This document shows, in pieces, positions 1-6,083 of a stretch of 19,620 nt of DNA; within the stretch, counting starts at the first letter, position 1; every line of letters starts with the position of its first letter. The notes beneath the pieces were generated by a model that was given only the letters and a program-made list of their open reading frames with translations, ran no database searches and was not told where the DNA came from. Source of the stretch: JALYUA01 sp039931865. GTDB taxonomy: Bacteria > Acidobacteriota > Thermoanaerobaculia > UBA5066 > Gp7-AA6. The stretch spans positions 1-19,620 of the forward strand of contig JBDTRB010000072.1 of NCBI GenBank assembly GCA_039931865.1, given 5' to 3'. The translations under genes were made by a program, and so were the position numbers.

Positions 1-224
1 ACGCGACCACGAAGAGAAGCCTGAACTGCCCCTTCCTCGACCCGTCGCGGCAACGAAAAGGAGGACACATCGGTTGAGTTCATGAGGAGGCTTGACAAGT
101 CAGAGACGCTTTAGAGAAGGACTGACCCCGAAATGGTGTCTGCGAGCGCCGGGACGATCCATCCCGAGGACCTCATCGCGACGACCGATGCGATGGCGAA
201 GGCCCGGGTGCTGTGCGGATCGTC
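1..224. other. no gene recognised; region downstream of the arsenic operon
   Basis: I see no convincing gene here. There is a purine-rich AAAAGGAGGA stretch near 56-65 on the plus strand, but no good open frame follows it. A plus-strand frame opening at ATG 133 reads for a short way like protein, but it then runs antisense through the 3' end of aqpS and becomes low-complexity Arg/Pro/Ala. No hairpin with a T-run is visible after the aqpS stop on the minus strand, so the operon may continue beyond the window or end without an intrinsic terminator. Confidence 0.4.
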
Positions 225-950
225 TCAATTGGGAGGAAGGAAGACTCGACGCGAGAACGCGGCGCCCGCCCATGCCCCGGCCAGCTGCGCGGCCACGAAC
301 CCGGGGGCATCGGCGGGTCGGATCCCTGAAAACGAATCGGTGAGGCTTCGCGCGAGCGTGACCGCCGGGTTGGCGAAGGAGGTCGAGGCGGTGAACCAGT
401 AAGCCCCGGCGATGTAGCAGCCGATCGCCATCGCGACCGCGACTGTCCCAAGACGCGCGGCTCCGCGAATGACGATGACGAGTCCGAAGGTCGCCACCGC
501 TTCAGCCAGCCACTGGGGAGCGCCGGTCCGGACGTGGCGGGATGCCGCGTAGAGCGGGAGTCCGAACATGAGATGAGCCGCCCCGACTCCGGCGACGGCG
601 CCGGCGGTCTGCGCCACGATGTAGAACGGGACGTCGCCCCCGGGAAGCTCGTGAAAGGAGGCCTCCACGAAGCTGACCAGGGGATTGAAGTGCGCGCCGG
701 ACTCCGGCCCGAACGCGAGAATCAACGCGACCAGGCTGGCGCCCGTGGCCGCCGAGTTCGCGAGAAGCGCAATGGCGGCGTTTCCGCCGGCGAGACGCTC
801 GCCGGCGATTCCGGATCCCACGACCGCGATCAGGAGAAAGAAAGTCCCGACCCCTTCGGCGACGGAGCGATTCAGAATCGATCGCGAAGGGGCGGGGCGA
901 GGCGCGCCGCTCGCAAGCCCGGAGGGCGATTCGACCAGATGCGTCATCAT
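225..950 (-). CDS. aqpS: MIP-family aquaglyceroporin, arsenic-operon type
   Basis: This 241-residue membrane channel belongs to the major intrinsic protein family. Hydrophobic segments run through most of residues 30-235. The two pore half-helices are visible: the first reads N89-P90-L91 instead of the usual NPA, the second is N194-P195-A196, followed at R201 by the arginine expected in the selectivity filter. The start is the ATG at 950, which overlaps the arsC TGA as ATGA; an upstream extension in the same frame would lie inside arsC and is unlikely. As last gene of an ars operon it fits the AqpS role known from Sinorhizobium meliloti, where arsenite made by ArsC leaves the cell down its gradient through the channel. 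Arsenite transport is inferred from context and family; glycerol or water transport cannot be excluded. Confidence 0.9.
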   Translation of the reverse strand: MMTHLVESPSGLASGAPRPAPSRSILNRSVAEGVGTFFLLIAVVGSGIAGERLAGGNAAIALLANSAATGASLVALILAFGPESGAHFNPLVSFVEASFHELPGGDVPFYIVAQTAGAVAGVGAAHLMFGLPLYAASRHVRTGAPQWLAEAVATFGLVIVIRGAARLGTVAVAMAIGCYIAGAYWFTASTSFANPAVTLARSLTDSFSGIRPADAPGFVAAQLAGAWAGAAFSRRVFLPPN

Positions 951-1420
951 GCGCTCGGGGCGGATTGGAGCCACTCCGCGATCCGGCGGTGGAGCTCGCG
1001 GGCGGTCCTCCGGAACCTTTCCTTCCTTTCCTCTTCGCTCCCCGGCACGTCGGCCGGATCTTCGAGGCTCCAGCGAAGGATTCCGCCGCCCGGAGGAGGG
1101 AGGGGACACGAGTCCGCAGCGCGGTCGCAGACGGTGATGATCCAGTCGAAAGGCCCAGGGAGATCGTCGATGCGCTTCGGATGCTGGCCTTTCATGTCGA
1201 TCCCGTAGATCTCGCGAACGACTTCTCGGGCCAGAGGGTGGATGGAGGCGCGCGGCTGACTGCCGGCGCTGAACACCGCGAAAGAGTCTCCTCCCATGTG
1301 GCGGAGAAGCGCCTCTCCGATCTGCGACCGCGCGGAATTTCCGGTGCAGAGAAACAGAACACGCGCCGGCCCTCTCGGGGCGGCCGGCGCGTCCGCCGTT
1401 TGTTTCAGCGGCTGCAGCAT
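947..1420 (-). CDS. arsC: arsenate reductase, low-molecular-weight phosphatase (thioredoxin-type) family
   Basis: The 157-residue protein reduces arsenate to arsenite in the cytoplasm. The low-molecular-weight tyrosine phosphatase P-loop C-x5-R is present as C25-T-G-N-S-A-R31. The two additional cysteines expected for the intramolecular disulfide relay of thioredoxin-coupled ArsC are C98 (in ITVCD) and C105 (in SCPL), and the acid catalyst fits D121 in LEDPAD. The ATG at 1420 lies inside the last codons of arsI (16-base overlap) and gives about 20 residues before the first strand, longer than usual; no good Shine-Dalgarno is seen, so translation probably depends on coupling to arsI. The stop overlaps the aqpS start. 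The family could in principle be a phosphotyrosine phosphatase, but the cysteine set and operon make ArsC the better call. Confidence 0.93.
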   Translation of the reverse strand: MLQPLKQTADAPAAPRGPARVLFLCTGNSARSQIGEALLRHMGGDSFAVFSAGSQPRASIHPLAREVVREIYGIDMKGQHPKRIDDLPGPFDWIITVCDRAADSCPLPPPGGGILRWSLEDPADVPGSEEERKERFRRTARELHRRIAEWLQSAPSA

Positions 1421-1821
1421 GCGGCGGCGGCGGGCAGATCGACGGCGTCCCGGTCCTCGATCACCGTGTAGACCTCCCAGCGGTTTCCGTCGGGATCCGT
1501 GAGCCAGAACTTGTCCTGAAGCGCGTAGCAGCAGTCTTCTCGTTTCTCTTCTTCGGAGACGACGCCGCGCTGCTTGATCTCCTCGCGCCAGCGGCGGACC
1601 TCCTCGGTCGAATCCACGCGAATTCCGAGGTGATTGAGAGCGCCCGCGCCAGCGGGCCCCGCGAGGCCCGGACGCAGCGCGAGATGGAGCTCCGGCTCGG
1701 AGTTGACGAACTTCGCGTAATCCGCTTTGTGTTTCTTCGGCTCTCCGAAGACCCCTCGATAGAAGTCGATCGATTTCGTGAGATCCGACACCAAGAGCGA
1801 GACGTGGACGGAAGAACCCAT
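1405..1821 (-). CDS. arsI: ArsI-type C-As lyase (VOC superfamily dioxygenase)
   Basis: This 138-residue vicinal-oxygen-chelate protein belongs to the ArsI/CadI group. ArsI enzymes are Fe(II)-dependent dioxygenases that split the C-As bond of trivalent methyl- and aryl-arsenicals to give As(III). All key residues of the characterised Bacillus ArsI have counterparts at nearly the same positions: iron ligands H6, H64 and E116, and the vicinal pair C97-C98 (EDCCYA) that holds the arsenical. The C-terminus carries a second pair C135-C136. The start is the ATG at 1821, preceded by a strong AGGAGG on the minus strand. It follows arsR after 55 bases that contain a palindrome matching the promoter operator. 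The product could be a CadI-like cadmium-induced protein, but the ars context favours ArsI. Confidence 0.9.
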   Translation of the reverse strand: MGSSVHVSLLVSDLTKSIDFYRGVFGEPKKHKADYAKFVNSEPELHLALRPGLAGPAGAGALNHLGIRVDSTEEVRRWREEIKQRGVVSEEEKREDCCYALQDKFWLTDPDGNRWEVYTVIEDRDAVDLPAAAACCSR

Positions 1822-1839
1822 GACGGAACCCTCCTGATA

Positions 1840-1863
1840 ATGCATCGACGAAGTTCGATGCAT
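1840..1863. promoter_or_regulatory. putative internal ArsR operator (perfect palindrome)
   Basis: A perfect inverted repeat has 9-base arms ATGCATCGA and TCGATGCAT around a 6-base spacer (1849-1854). Its core is TCGA-N6-TCGA, the same spacing and half-sites as the operator at the operon promoter (2635-2648). It sits in the arsR-arsI gap upstream of the arsI Shine-Dalgarno. ArsR binding is inferred from the shared core and the operon; the repeat could instead act as an mRNA hairpin that separates arsR from arsI expression. No convincing -35/-10 pair was found beside it. Confidence 0.55.
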
Positions 1864-1876
1864 GAGCGTAATTTTT

Positions 1877-2185
1877 TTAGACGGCCCGGGCGAGCGCCTC
1901 CGCGATGCCGGCAATCGCCGCGTCGTTGCGCGAGTAGTACATCCAGCGGCCGCGCTTCTCCGCGCGGACTAAACCCGCGCGCCGCAGCAGCGCCATGTGG
2001 TGGGAAATCGCCGCCTGCGAAAGGCCCACCGCCTCTTCGATGTCGCAGGCGCACAAGCCGCGTTCCTCGCGGCCGATGAGGTCGCAGCAGGAGCGGCCTT
2101 TCGACTTCAGGAGGTCGAGGATCTTCAGACGGGTCGGGTCCCCGAGCGCTTTGCACACGGTGACGATGTCGACGTCCGGCTTCAC
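1877..2185 (-). CDS. arsR: ArsR-family As(III)-responsive repressor
   Basis: The 102-residue winged-helix repressor has the family start (KALGDPTRLKILDLL, residues 12-26) and a recognition helix near residues 54-70 (VGLSQAAISHHMALLRRAG), followed by the wing RAEKRGRWMYYS. The sequence GLCACD places C45 and C47 in the classical As/Sb-binding ELCVCDL position of enterobacterial ArsR; C11 and the pair C33-C34 are further possible thiol ligands. Metal binding is expected to release DNA and open the operon. The start is GTG at 2185, overlapping the arsN2 stop as GTGA. Two TCGA-N6-TCGA palindromes, at the operon promoter and just after this gene, are the likely autoregulatory sites. Confidence 0.93.
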   Translation of the reverse strand: MKPDVDIVTVCKALGDPTRLKILDLLKSKGRSCCDLIGREERGLCACDIEEAVGLSQAAISHHMALLRRAGLVRAEKRGRWMYYSRNDAAIAGIAEALARAV

Positions 2186-2631
2186 GCGGGCACCGCCAGG
2201 TGCATCAGGACGGCGCTCGAGGGACAGGCGGATCGGAACTCGACAGACTCCTTCAGGGGAGCCGGGGCGAGAGTCCGATCCTCCTGGATGAAACCGAACC
2301 GCGGGAAGAAACCCGCCGCGGTCTCGGTCAGGAGATAGACGTCGTGCGCGCCGGCGGAGGACGCCAGCCGCAGGGCCTCGCCGGCCAGCCGCTTCCCGAG
2401 CCCCGACCCCCGGAGGGCCGCCGCGACGGCGAGCGACCGCAGGAGGGCCATGTCGCCGTAGAGCTCCAGAACGACGCAGCCCGCCACGCGTCCATCCGCC
2501 GCGACCGCGACGAGCGCGTGGGGGAGCGTTTCGTCCAACCCGGCCATGGGAAGGCCGGCTCCCGACAGGAGATCTGCCACCGCCGGGTAATCCCTCGCCG
2601 TCGCCGGGCGTATTTCAGAGGTCGAGTCCAT
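2182..2631 (-). CDS. arsN2: GNAT N-acetyltransferase of the ArsN2 type
   Basis: The protein has 149 residues and a GNAT fold. The acetyl-CoA loop is R74-G-S-G-L-G79 after the strand LLRSLAVAAALR, and the later GNAT segment is residues 107-114 (GFFPRFGF). The C-terminal text EFRSACPSSAVLMHL resembles the conserved tail of ArsN2 proteins, which are common in ars operons; related ArsN1 acetylates arsinothricin or phosphinothricin. The substrate of ArsN2 proteins is less certain, so acetylation of an organoarsenical is inference. It is the first gene of the operon. Its ATG at 2631 lies 7 bases after a -10 hexamer with no Shine-Dalgarno, so it appears to be translated from a leaderless mRNA. Confidence 0.82.
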   Translation of the reverse strand: MDSTSEIRPATARDYPAVADLLSGAGLPMAGLDETLPHALVAVAADGRVAGCVVLELYGDMALLRSLAVAAALRGSGLGKRLAGEALRLASSAGAHDVYLLTETAAGFFPRFGFIQEDRTLAPAPLKESVEFRSACPSSAVLMHLAVPA

Positions 2632-2634
2632 AAA

Positions 2635-2667
2635 TCGAAATCTATCGAACTATAGACGCGCCGTCAA
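2635..2667 (-). promoter_or_regulatory. arsenic operon promoter with overlapping ArsR operator
   Basis: On the minus strand, TTGACG (2667-2662) and TAGATT (2644-2639) are separated by exactly 17 bases, a good sigma70-type pair. The arsN2 ATG begins 8 bases beyond the -10, so transcription would start at or next to the start codon. The -10 lies inside TCGA-N6-TCGA (2635-2648), and a second inverted repeat TCTAT-N6-ATAGA (2641-2656) overlaps it. A repressor bound here would cover the -10 and the start site. Assignment to ArsR is inferred from the matching palindrome between arsR and arsI. Confidence 0.7.
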
Positions 2668-2701
2668 GCCCTTTCCGGGAGAGAACGCGATCTTCGCGCG
2701 A

Positions 2702-2762
2702 TGGCCCCCGGATTTGCCCGTCTGGCCCCGGAATTGCGCGCGTGGCCCCGGAATTGCGAACG
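2702..2762. repeat. three tandem copies of a ~20-bp unit
   Basis: The unit TGGCCCCGGAATTGCGNRCG occurs twice almost exactly (2723-2742 and 2743-2762), and a diverged 21-base copy precedes them (2702-2722). The array lies in the divergent gap between the ars operon and the VIT gene and ends 8 bases before the VIT start. It could be a regulator-binding array or the upstream region of the VIT gene; no clear -35/-10 was found within it. Confidence 0.75.
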
Positions 2763-2770
2763 TCTCAATC

Positions 2771-3520
2771 ATGAGCGTGGAGACGGGGACCGCTTTCTCC
2801 GGCAGGCCGGACCGGGCCCAGCTGCTGGCCGAGAAAGCGCGCGTCGAAAGGCGCGGGCGAATCCGGCAGTTCGTTTTCGGATCGATGGACGGCCTCCTTG
2901 TGCCTCTCGGGGTCGTCAGCGGCGTGGCCGGGGGGACCGGCAGCACCCGGGCCGTCGTCATCGCGGGGCTCGCCGAAGCCTTCGCGGGAGCGCTCTCGAT
3001 GGGCGCCGGCGAATACCTTTCCGGGAAGGCGGAAGCCCAGGTTCAACAGGCTGAGATCCGTGACGAGCGTCAGAGCATCCGCGAGAACCCCGGGTACGAG
3101 CTCCAGGAAATGGTGCTGCTCCTGGAGAACGAGGGCATTAAAACCTCGGACGCGCGGATCATCGCGGAGAAGCTGCAGACGAGCTCGCGCGCGTTCTCGA
3201 CGACGATGGTTCAGAAGGAGCTCGGCCTGGATCCTGAGCCGAAGACGGTCCGGGTCGGCGAGGGAGTGACGATCGGCGTGTCCTACCTCGTCGGATCGAT
3301 CATTCCGCTGATGCCGTATTTCTTCCAACCCATCCGCACGGCGCTGCCCCTTTCGATCGGTCTCACGTTTCTGACCCTCATCGCCGTCGGCGTCGCGCGC
3401 GGACGCTTGGCGCGCATCAACGTCCTCAGCAGCGCCGTCGAAGTTCTCGCCGTCGGAGTCCTGACGGGCGGGGGAGGGTACCTGTTGGGGACCTACCTTC
3501 CGAGACTCTTCGGTTACTGA
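2771..3520 (+). CDS. VIT1/CCC1-family divalent metal (Fe/Mn) transporter
   Basis: This 249-residue inner-membrane protein has the VIT family layout: TM1 near residues 35-55 with the signature SMDGLL (D40), TM2 near 62-84 ending in SMGAGEYLS (M77, E81), a charged cytoplasmic helical region about 85-160 rich in Glu, and three C-terminal membrane segments near 166-186, 191-210 and 217-242. In characterised VIT1 the TM1 Asp and TM2 Met/Glu line the ion path and the Glu-rich region binds metal, so H+-coupled Fe(II)/Mn(II) export is the likely role. The ATG at 2771 was chosen because the earlier frame would translate the upstream tandem repeats; there is no clear Shine-Dalgarno. It is divergent from the ars operon, so a functional link is possible but unproven. 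Confidence 0.88.
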   Translation: MSVETGTAFSGRPDRAQLLAEKARVERRGRIRQFVFGSMDGLLVPLGVVSGVAGGTGSTRAVVIAGLAEAFAGALSMGAGEYLSGKAEAQVQQAEIRDERQSIRENPGYELQEMVLLLENEGIKTSDARIIAEKLQTSSRAFSTTMVQKELGLDPEPKTVRVGEGVTIGVSYLVGSIIPLMPYFFQPIRTALPLSIGLTFLTLIAVGVARGRLARINVLSSAVEVLAVGVLTGGGGYLLGTYLPRLFGY

Positions 3521-3668
3521 TCGTGATCGTCGCTACTGTGATCGTCCCTACCGTTCTCTACGGGAAAGAGACTGCTCTTTTCTGCCCGCTCTCACCGCGC
3601 TCAGGGAGAGGAGTCGGTGTGAGGGGACGCGGGCAGGTGGCAGGTGGCCGCCCCTGGCGTGCTCCGGG
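3521..3668. other. convergent intergenic gap with short imperfect repeat and weak hairpin
   Basis: The gap between the VIT gene and the minus-strand small gene holds a 15-bp imperfect tandem repeat (3524-3538 and 3539-3553, 13 of 15 bases equal). It also holds a weak hairpin AAAGAG-ACTG-CTCTTT (3565-3580), flanked by CGGG at 3561-3564 and CCCG at 3585-3588, which may serve as a terminator. No gene is seen. Confidence 0.4.
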
Positions 3669-3956
3669 TCAACGCCGGGTCTGAGAAGCGCCTGAGCGAT
3701 TTCCCGGGCGCTCCCTCAATCGGTGACTGGCGGAGGCGTCGAGCTCCAGCCCGTAGATCTTCTTCAATTCCCGGATGCGGTCTCGGGTTTCCGCGCTGAA
3801 CGCGGCTTTTCCTTCGAACGCGTGGAGCACGACACCCTCGAGAAGGTCTCCGAGAGAGACGTCGTGGTACTCGGCCAGCGCCTTCAAGACTTTCAGGATC
3901 CGCTTTTCCATCCGCACGCCCGTCTGGACGCGCTCGACCTCGATCGGAGCGTTCAT
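3669..3956 (-). CDS. small ribbon-helix-helix-like protein
   Basis: The 95-residue protein is not identified by name. Residues 7-48 read as a short strand (VERVQTGVRM) followed by two helices (KRILKVLKALAEYH and SLGDLLEGVVLHAF), the pattern of ribbon-helix-helix DNA-binding proteins or antitoxins; a third amphipathic helix lies at about 54-69 and the tail is basic and Ser/Arg-rich. The ATG at 3956 was chosen because everything upstream in the same frame is low-complexity Arg-rich text antisense to the next gene. A TACATT hexamer at 3968-3963 lies 6 bases before the ATG with no Shine-Dalgarno, suggesting leaderless expression. It is divergent from the zinc-ribbon gene at 4155. Self-dimerising DNA binding is inference. 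Confidence 0.7.
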   Translation of the reverse strand: MNAPIEVERVQTGVRMEKRILKVLKALAEYHDVSLGDLLEGVVLHAFEGKAAFSAETRDRIRELKKIYGLELDASASHRLRERPGNRSGASQTRR

Positions 3957-3962
3957 GCCGTC

Positions 3963-3968
3963 AATGTA
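3963..3968 (-). promoter_or_regulatory. possible -10 element giving a leaderless start
   Basis: TACATT on the minus strand ends 6 bases before the ATG at 3956. No -35 with more than weak similarity is present 16-18 bases upstream, and there is no Shine-Dalgarno. The spacing matches that of the arsN2 and PTPS genes in this window. Confidence 0.4.
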
Positions 3969-4154
3969 TCGAAGTCCGGCGCGTTCCGGTGGCAGGACTC
4001 GTTTGCTTCCGGATCCGTCGGTGCGGGGATGGGAAGGGTGTCGATGCCGCGCAAAAAGACCCGGATTGCGCAGCCTGCCGCCCTCTGATCCGTCCTCGTT
4101 CCGGCTTCGCCCTGCCTGCCTCCGGTGGGCCCTCTTGTACGATCCCGTACCGAA

Positions 4155-4685
4155 ATGCCGACGGAGCCGTTCTACCTTTCGCCAGTGCTGCCTCCCGGCC
4201 GAGAGCTCGACACCACGCTGTCTCTTCTCTTGAACGGGGAGGCGCGGCGAAACCCTCCGCCCTATTCGACGAGCCCCCTCGCCTCGGACAGGCTCCTTCG
4301 ACGCCTGTCGCGGCAGGGGTTGTCGGCGCGCGTCGAAGAGTGGGGCGGCCTCTGGTACTGCACTCTCTTTCAGGGGACTTCGCGGATTGCGTCCGGCAGC
4401 GGCGAGACGAAGCCGCTCGCCGTTTCGCGAGCGGTGCTCGGCTGCCGGTTCGGGATCCCGACTCCGTCGGCGGGAGCGACATCCGCCAGGGTCGATCGCG
4501 CGATGTCGCGCGCGGAAGAAGGGGTTCACTCGTGCCAGGAATGCGGAAGCCCTTTGAACCCCACGAAGGCACGGGCCACTCTGCGCCGCCTCTGCAACGT
4601 CTGCAGCTGGAAGCGCGACAAGGTCCGTCTCGCCGAGCCGAGACTCCCGGCCCTTCCGTCGAGCCGCCGCGAACCCTCGCCGTGA
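4155..4685 (+). CDS. unknown protein: phage ABA-sandwich-like domain plus C-terminal zinc ribbon
   Basis: This 176-residue protein has no recognised name. Residues about 34-97 follow the pattern I associate with the phage ABA sandwich domain: PPYST near 35-39, a helix with LLRRLSRQG, a strand around W64-W68, then T85-KPLAVSRAVL at the end. The C-terminal part holds two CxxC knuckles, C127/C130 and C147/C150, a probable zinc ribbon. The ATG at 4155 was preferred over an in-frame GTG at 4125; a small palindrome GTACG-ATCC-CGTAC (4137-4150) sits just before it and no Shine-Dalgarno is seen. It is divergent from the RHH-like gene. The domain call is from memory of the family pattern and is moderate; nucleic-acid binding is a guess from the zinc ribbon. 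Confidence 0.65.
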   Translation: MPTEPFYLSPVLPPGRELDTTLSLLLNGEARRNPPPYSTSPLASDRLLRRLSRQGLSARVEEWGGLWYCTLFQGTSRIASGSGETKPLAVSRAVLGCRFGIPTPSAGATSARVDRAMSRAEEGVHSCQECGSPLNPTKARATLRRLCNVCSWKRDKVRLAEPRLPALPSSRREPSP

Positions 4686-4730
4686 TCGCTAGGGCCGCGC
4701 GCTCGCGGCTCGTGAGACCATCGGAATATC

Positions 4731-5975
4731 ATGGGAACCGCAGCCCGGCGGCGGCCCGGCCGGATAGTTCTCGGCATCTGCCTCGTCTTTCCAACCGCGC
4801 TCGCGGCGTTCGAACCGCCCTCCGCGGCCGCGTTCCGCTCGGCGTTCGAGGCGGAGTTTCCCAAAGCCGGGGCGAACGCGGCCGCTCTGCAGCTCGAAAC
4901 GCTGGCCGCCACTCTCGGAATCGACCTCGCGCCGGCCGGAGCCTCTAACAGAGCCCATCCCACGGTGGAATCCAAAGCGCGATTCGTTGGAGCCGGCGCT
5001 TACGTCGACTCTCAAGCTCAAGGAGCCGACGAACGGATCTCGCCGCCTTCGGCCATTCTGGAGGAATTTTTTACCGAGCACCTGAACACCCTCGACGAGG
5101 TGAAGTCCCTTCTCCTCTCGAGCGAACCGCGTTGGGAGATCGACGTCACTCCGGGCGCTCGAGGTCCGATGCCAAACGTACTCGGGCAGGTCCAGCTTCA
5201 AAAGCTCCTCTTGAGTCGAGCGCTTCTGGATGTCCGGGCGGGACAGACCGACGAGGCTCTGCGGACGCTTGAAGCGTCGTGGCGACTCAACGAGTCGCTG
5301 GCCGATCGTCCTGAATGGATCAGCCATCTGATCGTGCCCGCCGTCGCAAGACTTCAGGCGGCAGTTTTGAGAAAGGTGGATTCACCCGCGTGGGGATGGG
5401 CGGATCGGCTGCGTGACGGAAGACTCTTTGCGGGCTACCTGGCCGCGATTCAGAACGACTTCTGGCGGGGAGATGCTGATGATCTGACCGGCGAGGCGGG
5501 CGCCCGAGGGCGCGTCGTGCGGCGACTCGCCGAAGCCGTGGGCCAGGGCGATTTGTGCCGATGGACGCCTCAGGACATGGACGATCTCTGGACGAATATC
5601 GTCGCCCAGGAAATCTCCGATGACTCCGCGAAAATTATTGCCGAGATCCAGGCACCTTCGCTCAAGGACGGTTTCTTTCGCTGGAGACGGTTCTTGATCG
5701 ACGCGGAGCTCACGGCTCTCGTTTTAGACGCGCGAGCCGAGCGGGCGGCTTCAAGGCGGCATGCGTGGCCGGTCGTGCTGATGATGGGCCGGGGCGTTTG
5801 CCCCGAGGGGCGCTGGTCCTACCACGTCGGTCAAGGAGGGACCGCCGTTCTTCGTTTGGACAGCGACCCCGGCGAGTCGGGCTCGTCCCACGTAGCTCTC
5901 CCCCTCTCATTCGTGGCCGGAGCTCCCGCGCCGATCCGCCGAAGCTCCTCACGCCGGTCAAACCCCGTCTCTTAG
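4731..5975 (+). CDS. secreted protein of unknown function with TPR-like helical segment
   Basis: The 414-residue product starts with a signal peptide: a basic region RRRPGR, a hydrophobic core to about residue 24, and a likely cleavage after ALA (24-26). The segment around residues 151-216 (QKLLLSRALLDVRAG.., then EASWRLNESLADRPEWISHL..) looks like paired amphipathic helices of a TPR-like repeat. Later text has Trp/Asp-rich helices and a Ser/Arg-rich end. I do not recognise a catalytic motif. The ATG at 4731 has no Shine-Dalgarno. The gene ends about 110 bases from the convergent S9 peptidase gene, with a possible terminator in between. Periplasmic or outer-membrane-associated location is inferred from the signal peptide only. 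Confidence 0.72.
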   Translation: MGTAARRRPGRIVLGICLVFPTALAAFEPPSAAAFRSAFEAEFPKAGANAAALQLETLAATLGIDLAPAGASNRAHPTVESKARFVGAGAYVDSQAQGADERISPPSAILEEFFTEHLNTLDEVKSLLLSSEPRWEIDVTPGARGPMPNVLGQVQLQKLLLSRALLDVRAGQTDEALRTLEASWRLNESLADRPEWISHLIVPAVARLQAAVLRKVDSPAWGWADRLRDGRLFAGYLAAIQNDFWRGDADDLTGEAGARGRVVRRLAEAVGQGDLCRWTPQDMDDLWTNIVAQEISDDSAKIIAEIQAPSLKDGFFRWRRFLIDAELTALVLDARAERAASRRHAWPVVLMMGRGVCPEGRWSYHVGQGGTAVLRLDSDPGESGSSHVALPLSFVAGAPAPIRRSSSRRSNPVS

Positions 5976-6020
5976 GGCGGCGCGGACCTGCACGGAGGCG
6001 TCGAAATGGATTTGAGAGCA

Positions 6021-6057
6021 GCAGACGGCCGTCTGCGAGTTTCTGAACGGCTTTTTT
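6021..6057 (+). terminator. possible intrinsic terminator in the convergent gap
   Basis: A perfect 16-base palindrome GCAGACGGCCGTCTGC (6021-6036) is followed by an alternative stem GCCGT (6028-6032) with ACGGC (6047-6051), which leads directly into TTTTTT (6052-6057). The second stem has a long 14-base loop, so termination of the upstream secreted-protein gene is plausible but not strong. Confidence 0.45.
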
Positions 6058-6083
6058 GTCGCGCGTGAGAGGTCCCGCCGGTT

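Noticed and set aside
133..402. Plus-strand open frame beginning with a plausible protein-like stretch
   Set aside because: It overlaps the 3' end of the well-supported aqpS gene on the opposite strand and turns into low-complexity sequence; no homology is recognised.
1840..1878. Plus-strand intrinsic terminator (palindrome followed by a T7 run)
   Set aside because: The T-run begins 9 bases after the stem, too far for an intrinsic terminator, and no plus-strand gene ends here; the T-run is the arsR stop region on the minus strand.
4137..4150. GTACG-ATCC-CGTAC palindrome before the zinc-ribbon gene as an operator
   Set aside because: Five-base arms are short and no second copy was seen, for example before the divergent RHH-like gene; noted in the gene entry but not called as a site.
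3957..4529. Long N-terminal extension of the RHH-like gene on the minus strand
   Set aside because: The extension is Arg/Ser/Pro-rich shadow sequence antisense to the ABA-sandwich/zinc-ribbon gene; the ATG at 3956 with a -10 in front is better.
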